Below, in pieces: positions 13,589 through 27,200 of a stretch of DNA of 64,000 nucleotides. The notes beneath the pieces are model-generated. The model was not told the origin of the DNA, did no database searches, and worked only from the letters and a program-made list of their open reading frames with translations. Source of the DNA: Lethocerus indicus (taxonomy: Eukaryota; Arthropoda; Insecta; Hemiptera; Belostomatidae); the NCBI GenBank assembly GCA_019843655.1, contig JACDQD010000008.1:13550442-13614441 (forward strand), read 5' to 3'. Both the position numbers and the translations under genes were made by a program. Every line of letters starts with the position of its first letter. Positions within the stretch are counted from its first letter, which is position 1.

Positions 13589-16500
13589 GCTTATAACACA
13601 TAACACAGGTTAATAGAGAATAATTAAAGAAGTATTAATAAATCTGACATAAACCAAACTAATAAATATATGAATTTGGCATATATTGTAGTCAATTTAT
13701 AAACGAAATAACTACGTAATGAATACACTTCTTTGAAATATAAATTTTCACGAAGCCATGCAGAAAATTAACGTTAGGTCCTAAACGATTTCGTGACGCC
13801 AGTTCGTGCAAGCCATCTCATCTGTTTTATTCTTACAACCGTTTTAACCGAATGTCCAAAAAATAAACTTAATTGAATTTACACGACACGAGAGATTTCT
13901 ATCACAGAAATGGAACTCCTTGTTCTCAAACCGTAGTGGAACATTTCAAGGCGGATTAAAAGTTCAATGATTACTGTATCAAAAAAAGAAAGGTGTTTTC
14001 TAAAGATGATATGAGAGGATATGAAATTAATTTAATCTCGGAGGGTTTTGAAATGTTTTTATTAACGAAATTGTAAATATCGGGAAGGAATTTACAATGT
14101 GTGATCCGCCGACCTTAACAATTCCATTTGCATTATTCCCGTCATAATTGTTATTAACTTCTCAAGCTTCGGCTGGATTGGGCCGGCACGTTATGAATAT
14201 TCATCAGAAATTCAATCCGATCTCACTACACCTATAACGCGCAATATAGCGCAATTATTTTTGTACAGGAATAATTTTTCCTGTATTCCAAAACGACAGG
14301 TCATAAATACTGTTAAGAGTGCGGATAGCCAAGACTGAAATGAACGCTTTGAATTAATTTTAATTGAATAATTCTCTGTAACTGGCGAAAGAATTAACTT
14401 TATAATCGAACAGCCTAAATGAATTTCGATTTAAAATAATATATGACTTGATAAAGATTTAATATACAAGCAGGCCCATAAATTCACATCAGTTGTTAGA
14501 ACCGATTTTGTTTTTAAGATACTGGATACAGTTGTTGGCAAGGGTTTGGAATATCATTACCTCTCTTTGCTGTACTCACTCGCCGATTTGTTGTTTAATA
14601 ACAACATCGTGTAATCACGGGTTTCCGGTTCTACCCATTGCATGTAGCGTGTCCTCAGTAATATAGCGAAGTAGTTAATAGTCCTTATGGCAGGACCAAA
14701 TTCGTTTCATTATTCCCACTGCTGAAACCGTTACTAAATTCAGATCCACAATCTGTTCATGAATTTCGCCTCTCTTCAGTACAGATGGTAACGATCCGGT
14801 GGCACGTAAAATCGCTACGACCGGTTTAATACACGCTAGTTGTTTATCGGTATCTCCGCACAACTGCGAGTATTTCGAAACGTGAATTAATTAAGACTTA
14901 ATAACGCCGGCGACAAATGTCGTCCATATTAAACACTTCAGAAGGAAATTATAATTTCAGGGAATTACAGTCGTTTTTACAATAGTCGTTACACCGGGCA
15001 ATGAGGGAAACGGGAGAAGGAGAACGCGCATTTCGGAGTACACTTTCAATGCTTTCTCTGATCCACTTGAGTCCCAAGAATATCACATATGAAATATATT
15101 AATATTTATAAACTTCTCCTCTACTAATATATAAATATAAACATATTATAAATATATTTAATATAGATATATAATAAATAAATATATTTATATATAAACA
15201 TATATATTTATAGATATTAATTGTACCATACTCATCTGACTATTATCCAGACTTCATTTATATCATAATGCTTTGCGTTACATGTGTAATATTTACTTCG
15301 TTTAAATATTTATTTATTAAGGGTAAGAGGGAGTTGGTACCTTAACATTTGAATGAGAGTATGATAAATGAAATTAGCAAATTTAGAAAGCCACAATAAT
15401 ACGCAATTCTATATATTCATCAACAGTGCTCATTATAAATGAAAGTGTTATTCTATATTAGTCTAAATATTTTAATATGTACTGAATTGGTGATATATGA
15501 ATAGGTTGTTACATAAACAAAAATAATAGAAACCACACAGAACAGAAAACTCCTGAATGAAAAATTTGTGTATCCATACAAATTAAAGTTAAAACCTTAA
15601 GTGGCACAGAACACCTAAGAATCTTAGATTCTATCCAGAGGTTTCTATGACCTCCTACTGCTTAATTGCATTGATAATAATGATACTTACATCAAGTAAT
15701 AATTTAAATAATAAAAAGGTCAAAACATAAAAAATAAAATAATAATAATAATAATAATTTTTTAAAATACAAAATCTGATTCATATACAAACACAATACG
15801 TGCAATACTTGAACCACATTTGGTATATTAACGATGGAATTATTATATCTTCGCGCCCCTCATTCATATGTTTGTTCACCGTGCCTTTTGCAAGCACCAA
15901 CGGATTATTTGCGGTAATTTGAATAAACTACTATAGCATTAATTTGAATAAATTACTAGAGCTTTAATTTGAATAAATTACTGGCCTAGAGTTTAGAATA
16001 AAACTTTGGTTGTGGCAATGAAGAATTCTTAATTTGAAGGGCTGCATAACTTGTTTTTGTAATGTTAGAAACCGGCTTATTGAATATTTTTATACATCGA
16101 CGAAAACGGGAAAGATGAATTAGGGGAAAATTGTCCAAACTCTAATAATTTTATGTGATTTATGTTTAGTTGTATCCGAGATTGTTGATTCCTTCTCTCT
16201 ATATCTAATTTGTCATCCTCTCCAGATTTCAATACACACATGTATGTGTGATATGTATATCAGCTATCGGCGGTGTGAATCGCTGTTTGCCAGGGATTAC
16301 CGTTGATTAATTCAGATCACTGTTCTCTGCGGTAGATAACAGGGACGGCGGTAATTGATCAACAACATGGTCGGCGTGCTGTTCGGGGATCTGCCTCCTT
16401 AATAATGCAACGGCACCGACAATGGGAAGGGCCGATGCATTAGCCCCATTAAGATGCAGGCCGGGGCTAAGTGGGTCCCGCGGATTATGATAAACTGCCG

Positions 16501-19500
16501 TGAAACGGAGGCACACTATCGCCGACAGCCCTGCGGATGCTAATTTCGGAAAGGTGCCACTGATGACCAGGATCCGCTCTTATCAATAACTACTCGGTTA
16601 TTATGGGTTTTATTCGTTTCGCCCGGTCACAATTAACATATGAGGCCTGATAAAAAATTATCCGATATCGGGCTGTTGGAATTAGAAAAAAAACAGGCTT
16701 TCCCGCGTTGAAAAATCTTTTAACTGCGATCTATGAATAAAAAAAAGTTATGAGATATATTCACAGCTACGAGCCTGAGAGTAAACGGCAGAGTATGGCA
16801 TCCTCAATCAACGTCCGTGGAAAAGGCCAAAAGTCAACCGGCGGCTGGAAAATTGATTGATTAAGAACTGCCACATCACTGCCTGATGCACTTGAGCAGT
16901 ATGAAATTTCACCACGCTTGTCAAAATTCCGTCCCGGCTCTGCGAAATGAGGAATTTCAAGTTCCACCTCCCCTCCGCCCACCCTCATTATTATGTCGCC
17001 GAGACATGAGAATTTAATTACACGCAAATCCGAGATTATGGACAGAAGTGTTCGGGCGTAGGAGTGTCTATGGTAATACCGCTAGAGACCGATCCGCGTA
17101 ATTTAATTAACCGTGTTTAAAGATTGAAGACAAGCTCTGCAGGAATCCCTGCGTCCCCGACCGCCCCCCTCCTTCCTCCTCCAAAAGTAGGATAATCCAT
17201 CAGGTGTCTCCCGCATAATTTATGTTCACAATCCATTAGCCTCCCGACCATCTTCTTTATTAACTAATCCCTGCCTAAGTTACACAGAAGGTAGACACCC
17301 GTACAATTAAAAGATTTTTCTGGGGTGGGAAATAAGCCAGCGCATTAATTAGATCAATATTTTCACCGACCCCGCTTCTGTGTTAAATCTTTCTTTGTGT
17401 TCAAATTATAGATCCTCGAGATTTAGATTAAGTCGGGAATTGAGGAAGACTGGAATCTAAACTCTGGATATAATCTTACAGAAGATTTATCGAGCCAAGT
17501 TCGAAATAAATAAATACAACCCAGTGTATTTATAGATTATTCCGTTTATAGTTTCATCGATATTATTTCACATTGAAATTGAAAAGGCGCCAATTAAAAT
17601 TCATTAAAACCTTTCCTCAAGGCTAAGTTATATTAATGCTAAATAATTTTATATTTTAAACCTTTTGATTCCGGCGCACAGATAAATACCATGAAAACGT
17701 TATTACCTTTATTTCCTATAATGGCAGAAGAGCCATGATAATGTCGTTATTTGTACCGTACAACGTGATGAAATGCAAGCAGTTTTGTATGGTTTCAGCG
17801 ATACCTTCGTTTAATCGTGTTAAAATAGTTAAATTTCAAATTAATTTATTGGGGACAGAACTTTTGCAAAAATGCACCTTTCGCCAAGTTGACCTGGTGC
17901 CTGTAATGAAAAGGCTTAGTACGGCCGAATTAGCCGAATTCCAAATATATTTTCGGTACGGCGGCGGAGTGTTGGGTAAAAGGTTGGTTTCGAGTAGGGA
18001 CAAACCTGAGAGTGTTGCGGATTAAAAGTTTTGTCGGGAGACGAAAGTTTGTTTTGAGGGAGGCCAAACCGGAAATGAGGGCCATTAGGAGCGGGAGAGA
18101 TAGATAGAGATGCCGAGAAATGCTTCCACCTCCGCCCGCTTCCGCCCGGCCGAGGATTTATCTAAATCGTCTTTGGTTTTAAAAGAGACCGCCGTCGCAA
18201 GATATTGTTAATGCTCCAGAGATAATTCAAGCTACGAAACAATCCCGTCAACGGAAAATTCTTCCATTCATCATACCTTTTGCCGGTTGAATAAAAACTT
18301 CGGCTCCAAGGAGTAGGGCGACAATTCTAAAAAATTTCCTAGTTTCTGACATTAAGCGCTGGATCATAGTGTCAGATATTTGCGTAATACGGGAAACTCT
18401 TTAATAAAACACAAAAATAAAACATTCTGATGTTAGATATATTTCAAATAAAAGTCAAAATCAATCAAATTTGACCTCCTCCAGTCTGCAAGAAGAACTG
18501 CGAATGGCAGATTATCAGAAGGCACTCATATAACCAGATTGTCAGTATCGCAACGAGGCCCTAATTAAATAAATGTAAAGGAACGAAAGCGAATTGTTCT
18601 TCGACGAGTAGTCGTCGGAGTCGGTAGCGCAAACACGACGGTTCAAATAGCCGCTGGAGGCTGATTTAATAAAGATCAAAAGAGGCGCTGATACGCTTAA
18701 ACAAAGGACTGGAAATGGGGAGAGATTTGGGATTTGGCAGGGGCGGTTGCCGAGGCGTGAAACTCGGTAGTGGGGCGGTTAAGAGTCCCTCCCGGTAGCC
18801 GGCTAACAGCAGAAATCTCCAATATGGAACCGCCGTTATAAATCTTGGCTGTATAAGGTCGGTTTCATGTCGGCTGGCGGCCTTATTGGGTTCTGCCGTC
18901 GATTCAAAATTTGGGAGCGCCTCAGATTAGATTTTATGAGGGGGCCATACCCGCCCGCTGCCAATATCAACCCGATCACATCCCTCGCGTCCATCCGATC
19001 GACCTCCAATATACTCCAATAGATGATACTGTGAGGGAGGGTAAAATCGAAAGGATCGAATACATTTTTACACCAAAGTTTCAATTGAAAAAGTGAAAGA
19101 CAGAAAAATTTTCTGAGCGATACATAAAATCAAGCCTCTATTATATAGAACATAATAAGTTTAAACAAGCATCTCTACGTTTTTATGCTTGTGTATTTAA
19201 AAAAATCATCTTACTATTTCTTCGAACAGATTTAAAATTTAGTATTATTTCGGAATGATATTCTTAATTTATTACTGAGGAGTACATAATCCTAATATTC
19301 TTATTATCCTCGCGGTCCCCGGGTTCACCTCCTGATTACCTTAACGAACTTTAATTGAGTGCATCCCCGCGCACTCTCAGTGGGGCGCTAAAGTAGCGGT
19401 GCTCGTGCACCCAACGAACTCGAGTTAAAAACGCTAATTTAAGCGTATATGAACGCGATTTTTGGCCTCTTTATCATTTTATGTTGTTTATGACCTTGTT

Positions 19501-21185
19501 ATTCCGCGTTTTTGGCGTTTTCAATGGTTTATAAACAATTATTCGTCTTATCATCTATCCTCCCCTGGCCACCTGTGGCTATTTATCTATAAATATATGG
19601 AACGGTTAAACGTACAGGAAATGTTAAAAATATTGGATACGAAATCGGCTTTTTATAGTCAAGCAATACGGCCTCCGAAGATGTCCTCAACAGAGAGGAG
19701 GGGACTGTCAACTGTAGGTCCGCATTCAAATGGCCCTAATGGAGCAACCCTCGGCTCGACGTTTGGCCTAACCCCCGCACCCCGCACCCCGCACCCCGCA
19801 CCCAACCATCGCGGCCACATTTCCCCGTTCTCATGCCGGTAATCCTCCCCTCGGGTGCTCTGAATTGGAATTTTCGACGAGAGACCCAGATATGAGATCC
19901 TGCCGATGAAAAATGACCGTGGTAATCTCCAGACTGATTGAAAAACCTATTGATAACGCATTCCTAATTTATGTGTCCGAATGCTTGCGTTCCTATTCAC
20001 GCCTTCGAGTTATGAATTGTAATCATCCTTGTGATACGCGTATCAATACAGATTTCAGGTGTCCCCCTCCAACAGGTTACCTGAAATGAGTTTCCGATAA
20101 CAATGAGTTTCAGTTTTTGTCTATCTATTTTAATGTTACTTTTAAATTGCAAATTGTCTATGACGATCAGTCATTTTCAATGCTCACAACCCTAAAATAC
20201 CCTGTCGGTTTGAGACAAAAATGATCTGTAATTATTTAAACCGAAATTGTGCAATCAATAACATAAAGTTAATACTGAAATCTGTCTTCTGTCTCCTCTC
20301 GCTGGTTTGGTCCTTTTAATATTTCTACAGGGTGAAAGAAAAAATATTTTCAGATACCTAAATACCACTACAAACATTATATAAGATATATATTTCCTAT
20401 GATTTGCATACAAAACATGTCCCTATGGACGAAAGTAATGAACAAATCCGTAGAAGTAAAGCGAGGTTTTTCTATTCTAGTTTAGATCTAGTTTTTGCTA
20501 TTCAGCTGGGATCTAGGATTCACGTCCAGGACCGAACTAAAAGTGGAGAGTTTAGCCCCGGGTCGAGGGCGACTCCATTATTCCATTAGGAAATCCACCA
20601 CGGTGTTTCAAAATGAGAAACGGAATTGAAAACTAAGTAGACCGTTCCCCTTGCCCCACCCCACTTTTCCTTTTGGGTCTAGACCTCAAGCGGCATACAT
20701 ATGCGCATATTTGGAACTGAGCGCACGTGCACACTCCGAGCACTTCCCTATGCGGGAAAACCGGAAGAAATTTTCCAGTTATTATCTCCATATCCCGTTC
20801 GATTGAGTCCAACCGAAGTATTGACTTATGCAAAAGGCACCCATCCGCTAATTCGTTTATTCGATGACTATCCTATAGATATCATTTTATCTTACGATAA
20901 AATAATCAAAAAACTCGTCTTCTGGGAAAAATCAATCTACTAGAAACTGTTTTCAAATTTTCTACAAATGTTTCGTCTAGGATTATCCTATTTATTTAAG
21001 TAGTACTGCCTTACTGGTATTCCAAAATTCGCAATGTAAAACAATTTAAGATATTTTTTGGAGTATTCACAAAGCCGTAATGAAGTAATAACTTCATTCG
21101 TACGATTATCTCCACTTGCCTACTTGGACTTAATTTAGCTAAACGGGCTTCATCAGCAGCCGACATACCTCTTTAAATCATTGGT
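13589..21185. other. Intergenic region, no recognisable gene
   Basis: No gene is recognised. It contains a very AT-rich stretch (about 15,100-15,220), a short (AAT)n tract near 15,738-15,757, a 25-bp tandem repeat at 15,915-15,985 and a short CCCGCAC repeat around 19,775-19,803. The longest frame, 19,462-19,842 (126 codons, plus strand), runs through the CCCGCAC repeat. It has no recognisable domain and is probably not coding. Confidence 0.55.
15915..15985. repeat. 25-bp tandem repeat, about 2.8 copies
   Basis: The unit begins TAATTTGAATAAATTACT. Copies start at 15,915, 15,940 and 15,965, with a few substitutions between them and the last one incomplete. Confidence 0.85.
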
Positions 21186-21187
21186 GG

Positions 21188-21240
21188 AGTGCTACTGACG
21201 ATGAAGGGAATCCAATACCGGGCTAATCTAAGAGTGCAGT
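21188..21240 (+). repeat. Degenerate dispersed repeat copy
   Basis: GCTACTGACGATGAAGGGAA followed by TCCAATACCGGGC matches the head and tail of the CTGANGA...GAAACCGG family, but the central GCC-GAAA part is mutated. Confidence 0.45.
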
Positions 21241-24200
21241 GATACAGGTTTACTTTTAATAAACGAAAACTTTCACTCAGGAAATTCTCTCACTTAATTC
21301 AATTACAACGCCAGGATTCAATTTATAAATCAAAATAAATAGCGTTAAATTTGTTGTAATATTCTGAAATTCCCGGTTTACACAATTATGAACAGAACAT
21401 ATATGTTCATATAAGTATTAACATACGGAAAGAGAGAATATTCAATAATTGGTAAACGAGCACGGCGAGTTTAATGCTAAAGCCGCTAAACCGGACTGTA
21501 TTGCGGTCCTAGTATATATTGGCGCCGTAAAGGTATTACTGTGAAATTCGTATTCGTATCAGATAATAGAGGCAGATTTGCCATATTTTGAGAAGTATCA
21601 ATTGCTAATATTACATAGGAAGGTTTATTTGCGTGTTATTATATAGTATCATTGATATTTTACTAACGTAATAAGACACCACACAATAATCATGATATTG
21701 AAAGAAAAACAATTTGGCAATATCAGATTGATTTCAGCTGGTTACGTTAATATGCCTTTTAATCGTTAACAGTTAATGTAACTGTCTGTACATTTGAAAC
21801 TTAATTAACAGACTAGGTTCGCTAAACCCTAGGCACTCAATTAGAAATTACTACTTATTTATTTTAAAGTTATCTCACCGCATAATATAATTTTAACGAA
21901 ATGTTATATTAAGAAACATTCGAAATAACATGAGCCTTAAAGTTTGATTCCTTTTGACGCTATTATTAAGTAGTTTTTCAGAGACAATTCATGCCGGTAC
22001 CCTCATAACTCATAATTCGTGTCCTCGCAGGGGTTGGGCGCTGGGAAACAGGAAAAAAAATAATCAAAATGAATACACAAAACTGTCAGGGTCCTTTATC
22101 TCACTGTTCTAGCTGCATAGTTACACCCCAGAAATTATGTAGGCACCTCTCACCGTTATCCCAGCCTAATTCACGGCCGTGGGATTTCAAAATGCGCCAT
22201 TTCCCACAGCATTGCTTATGATTAAAACTGCTGAATAATTGTAAATCTCTCTTTTTTTAATCCCACTCATTTATAACATTTATTCACATATATTTTTATC
22301 GAATACATACATTTTCCCACATAGTAAGACAATAACGAAAAAGTGTGATTGTTAATTATTAAAATGCACATTGCAAAGAATCATAAGGAAAAATTAGAAT
22401 TTCGGGTAATTTGGGCAAAGACCGGAAGAATTTGTCTGCGATTTTATAAAAATAAATACTAATTATGCGAAATGATATATTTCGTCAAACACCTAGTGAA
22501 TCTTAAAAAATATCCCCTTTATTCTTGTTCCTTACATTAACGGGGAGATCTCACTCTTCTAAGCCTGAGTCGGGGTCGAACATCCTCGATACTGGAGCAT
22601 CGGTTTCAGAAACGTCCTTAAAATAATTGAGAAAGTCCTTTGGAATCTGAATCTGATCTAAGATCGCATATTTCGCTCCCATTCAAGAGGGCCATCGAAT
22701 CTTTTTCTTTCGACGATGCCTTTTTTTACCCTTAACTTCTGAACCATACAATTTAGTTCTCTTCATCGTGGAAACATGGAGTTTGTCACGTGACTAAACA
22801 AGATTGCAATTTGCCGGCTATTCAAACATGGCCACGATTACTGTATCGGTTTATATATGGTGCGTAGAAATTTAATATCGCGAAATGGCCAAATAGCAGG
22901 GAGGAGATTGAAAATCTCTCGTAGGCAAAGCTATTCGGAAATCCCTTTTCTGGCAATCCAAACGGAACTAGTGACGGTTTTGAAGCGGTATACAGCCGGT
23001 GTATCTCAGGTCTCGGGAGCGAATTAACGGGGCCCTAAGGAAACAATCGAATAAACGAGGAACTGTGGATTGTCGAAGAAACCGCAGAGGGCTAAGGGAC
23101 AGTAAGGAGATTGCGGGGGGAGGAGATTTGCTCAGTAAAGTAAACAGGAAGGAGGCATCCTCGTTCCACGAATTTAAGGGGTAAGAAACGCTCCGGTGCC
23201 CGAGCCCTCGGACATCAAACAATCCGACCCACCCCTCGGGATGGGTAATTCGCGTTTCGATTTTCACCACAAAACTGAACGATGTCACCATGCGATAAAG
23301 GGCCTCGCCTCATGAATAGCCTTCGAGGAATTTCAATTTCAAATTGAAACACCCGATTAGAGAGTTTCGTGGATTTATGAGTTTTTGATTCTGTCTTCCT
23401 GTCTCCAATTGGGTTATTTGGTTTCAACTCTCCTTATACAACTACATACGCTTTCAAATAGTATTAATAATTGAAATAATTGGGAACAGAAGACGGAAGA
23501 AGGTTTAATCAGTTTTCTGACAGTAATCTTGACCAGAGTATCAGGGAATTAATGATTATGTTAAGTTGATTGAGAAAATAAAACGCTATTAATTATATTG
23601 AAAACTATAAATCTAATCCCAGGCAAAACAGGTGAAATGTGCCACAAAAAATTTGTTAATCCATCGTCATTTATAAAGCGATACTTACATAAGATTTGAT
23701 ATTAAGACTTGTATAACTAGATCCAGGTTGCTTAACCCGAATTATATCCGAAGTTTTTATTAAATTCCTAAGTGAAAATTCCAAGAATATGTATATTTAA
23801 AAACATTATTATATAATATATAGATTTATAACTAATAAGACAATGTGAAAGATTTTACAAAATGATTACTTTCACTAATTACTTTCTTTTCTGTTCGCCA
23901 ATTAAAAGAATAAAGCCACATTTTAATTTCAGGGTTTTTAATTTAACTCAGGCCCACTAGCCGTGATGGAAGGTGGAGGGGAGAGGCCAGGTTTTTCGCT
24001 ACAATAAATTCAAAGGAGTGTAACTAATTGAATTTCTTCTCTGAACTTCGGGCTTAATCGGGACGACAATCAATCACAACCATGTCAACACTATACGCCA
24101 GCTCGATGAGATCGTTTTTAATCTGGAACCAACTCCCCGTGCACCGCGGTCACCTTTTTTTTTACTTGACCAATTGTAGTTTATATAAGCGCAAGGCGGC

Positions 24201-27200
24201 AATTCACAATTGCGCTATAAAAATTACATTAAAAAATTATTAGTTTATGGTATACGGCGGAAATAATCAGACAGTCCTGTATGGTAATAAATAATGAAAT
24301 CTGTGAATTATCGAAATGATTTTGAGTTTTTGGTTTCCAAATTAGATTTTGTTTCATCGAGTAACAGTTGAATTCAGACACGTTAAGAAGGGCAAAGTAT
24401 AGTTCTTAATTTCATTAAGCATACTTCGTTGATAGATTGGTCCTATATTTTATGACATACGTAATGCCCAAATAGTAATTCCCGACTCAAGTATAGTTAT
24501 TGTACAGATATTTCTTATGATGTAAAACGTGAAGAAAGTTTTCCTGTTAAAAAATAGATCTTTTCTCTATTTTCTCTTATTTCAAACATTCAGCCATATC
24601 CAATCCTTTAAATTTGGTCGAAAAGCAGAACAGCCTCCAAGTTGAACTCCATCAAAATGCCGCCCAGATCATTTGTCAATCTCAAGTTGGGGAAAGAAAT
24701 AGGGTACATGAGAGAGAGATCAATTCGAAACGTAAAATGGAATAAGTTTCCATCAACCTTCCGGATTATGCACCATGGTAGTGGGACACTCCAAAAATGG
24801 AAAACTTGTTTTTTCTTTTATACAATGCACTTATCACTGTCGGAAATATTAAGACCATTAGTGCTCCGTGATGAATGGATTATACTTTGGTGGAGAGACG
24901 ACAATGGTCGGGATTGGTCGGGGCCTCGGTAAAAAAAGGAAGACCTTCATTAAACCAGTTTGAAAACTTACTTTTCGCGATGAACTTTTAATTAATAGCG
25001 CCGAGGGAATAACAGCACCCACCGGCTCTAACCGTAAGAACGATTTTTACGTTCAATCTTGGTTATAATGTGTTGAGATAGTAAAGTTCCCAGAAAGTCT
25101 AATACATTTTGGACGTTCCTAACGTGGAAGTGCCTGTATCAAAATCCCTGAAAATTAATTTACCGATATTATATAAACGCTTATTTGTAGTGCCCATCGA
25201 ACATCCAATCACGGGTTTTAGATTCTAATCAAATACGGAATTTTAATTAGTTTCCGCTAAAAAAAGGATAGTAATGAGCGGATTCATTTCAGATATATGG
25301 TATTTCAAATAAATAATGGTGTAAGAGATCGATTAAATAGATTCAGATTTTTTTTTAATTTATGGAACGGATGGATGATTTCAGAATTACAATCGAGTAC
25401 AAGGGTTGGTTAATTAATCAGAATGGGAGCTGGTCGTGAATTCCTGGGCTCCGGTCAATGGGAGACACAAATGCAGCCGATGCGACGTTTGTAGGGCCCG
25501 GCTATAGTGAAGTTGGTGTATGTTTCGCTCTGTACGCTGGTTCGTGTTACCTCCGGCTCCGACTCGCTCCAAACCCGGGGCCTCGGTACACCGGCGGCCG
25601 TACAACAAAACGTACGGACCGAAGTAGCCGGGAAACATTTGCGTTAACTCCTCCCCGACCGCCCTCCGAAAAGCCCGTGAATTTTCACTGAGCACAAAGC
25701 GGACCGCACGAGTTTACACGAGCGTAAAGTCAGGCCGATCGAAACTATTTCATACCGCAACCGCGCAGCGACGCGGTCGCACCGATGAATTATGTTAATT
25801 CATTATAATATGATATCATCGTGGATATATTTATAAAAGGCGTCAAAAATTGTTAATATAAATCCAGTTATTTTTAATAACGTAAATATGCCAAATAAGG
25901 TTCAAGAAAGGGACCGCGATAGCGATGAACCCCTTCTTTAATATTGGAACAGGGCAGTGTATATATAGTCGGTCGGGTTGATCGAGCCTCTTAATATTAT
26001 GATGGCATCGCTTAATTAAGGCCGCGGAGAGGGGTGGTAATTACTTAGCGAGGTTGGGACCGATTTTTACGACTATGCAGGCTGTTGACTGACACCCTCT
26101 TCAAACCGCCAATTTGGACTTGAACTCAATTAGCCCGAGTACCAATCCAGTATATTTATCCCATAACAGCATAACAAGTTGTTAGGAACACTTTAATCGA
26201 GGACAACGCTGGTGAGTACATACATACGAAAGCGAATATATTTTAATTTTTGGTCTCAGTTAGTATAATATGTTACCAATTTTTAATACCTGTAGGGGGA
26301 AAAGAACAGTGATTATTTTATGCGCCTGTCTACAAATCAATCTCAGAAATGACATTTAATACCATAATTCGGTAATTATTGTGAATTTTGATTATTAAAC
26401 GCAGGAATGCGTTTTGATTCACATTCACATGCCGTACGTTCACATCCATTAGACTTCACCCAATTGGTTTTTATTTTATTCTCATTATTTGTTTGCTTCA
26501 ACACGGTATTACCTCTCATCAGAACTACTGTTCGTACGGAAATGCCTACTCCTTCTGGAGACTCCAGGAAAAAAAATCAGCGGCATGTTGACTATTTGAG
26601 TAGAATGTATCCTAAAAAATATTCATACCTCCGTCGTATATTGTAGTAAGTATGGATCTTTTTTTATATAAATGATATCCCTTTTCGGCAAAATAATATT
26701 AATGACATGTCGCCGCGGGCCGAGTATATATTGCAGTTTAATATCCTGTCCCGGCAACTGCCTCCGCCCATCGGCTTATCTGCTATAAACACAATTACCT
26801 TTGGTATAGGAAAATGCGTGACGAGTTTACACTGCACGTAGGGCGGGAGAAGAAAATTGAGAGCGGTATTTAATCTCGCCTTTTAAGGGTCTAGTTCCGC
26901 TATCAACGCAGAAAGGGCTCCGTCAGGACGTCGTCGAATATTTAGAGTTCGATAAAACGCCCGCTATGTTTAAAGGGTACAGAATGCGCCATGCATTACG
27001 AAAAAAACCTACTTTTCTTCAAGAAATATTGGAGCCTTTAACGAACTTTACATGTCTTACGACAATACGCTTACTCGCTTACAATAGATACTCATCATCG
27101 GCCTAAATAAAAAGTATATGGCAGGGAATTGTTTCGAAGTTCGTATCAAATACTGCATTTAAATCACCTTGTAAAGCCGCCAATTTAAACGACAGCTTTA

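Noticed and set aside
19462..19842. 126-codon plus-strand open frame
   Set aside because: No recognisable domain; its C-terminal part crosses a short CCCGCAC tandem repeat, and no splice or promoter context was found.
25414..25695. 93- and 77-codon open frames on opposite strands
   Set aside because: Both strands are open in a GC-rich patch where stop codons are rare; neither product is recognisable.
26407..26646. Open frame with F-S-L-F-V-C-F-N-T-V-L-P resembling the [12 protein letters not shown] of KDEL receptor exon 4
   Set aside because: Only a few identities in one hydrophobic helix; the rest of the 79 residues does not align and no other exons are near.
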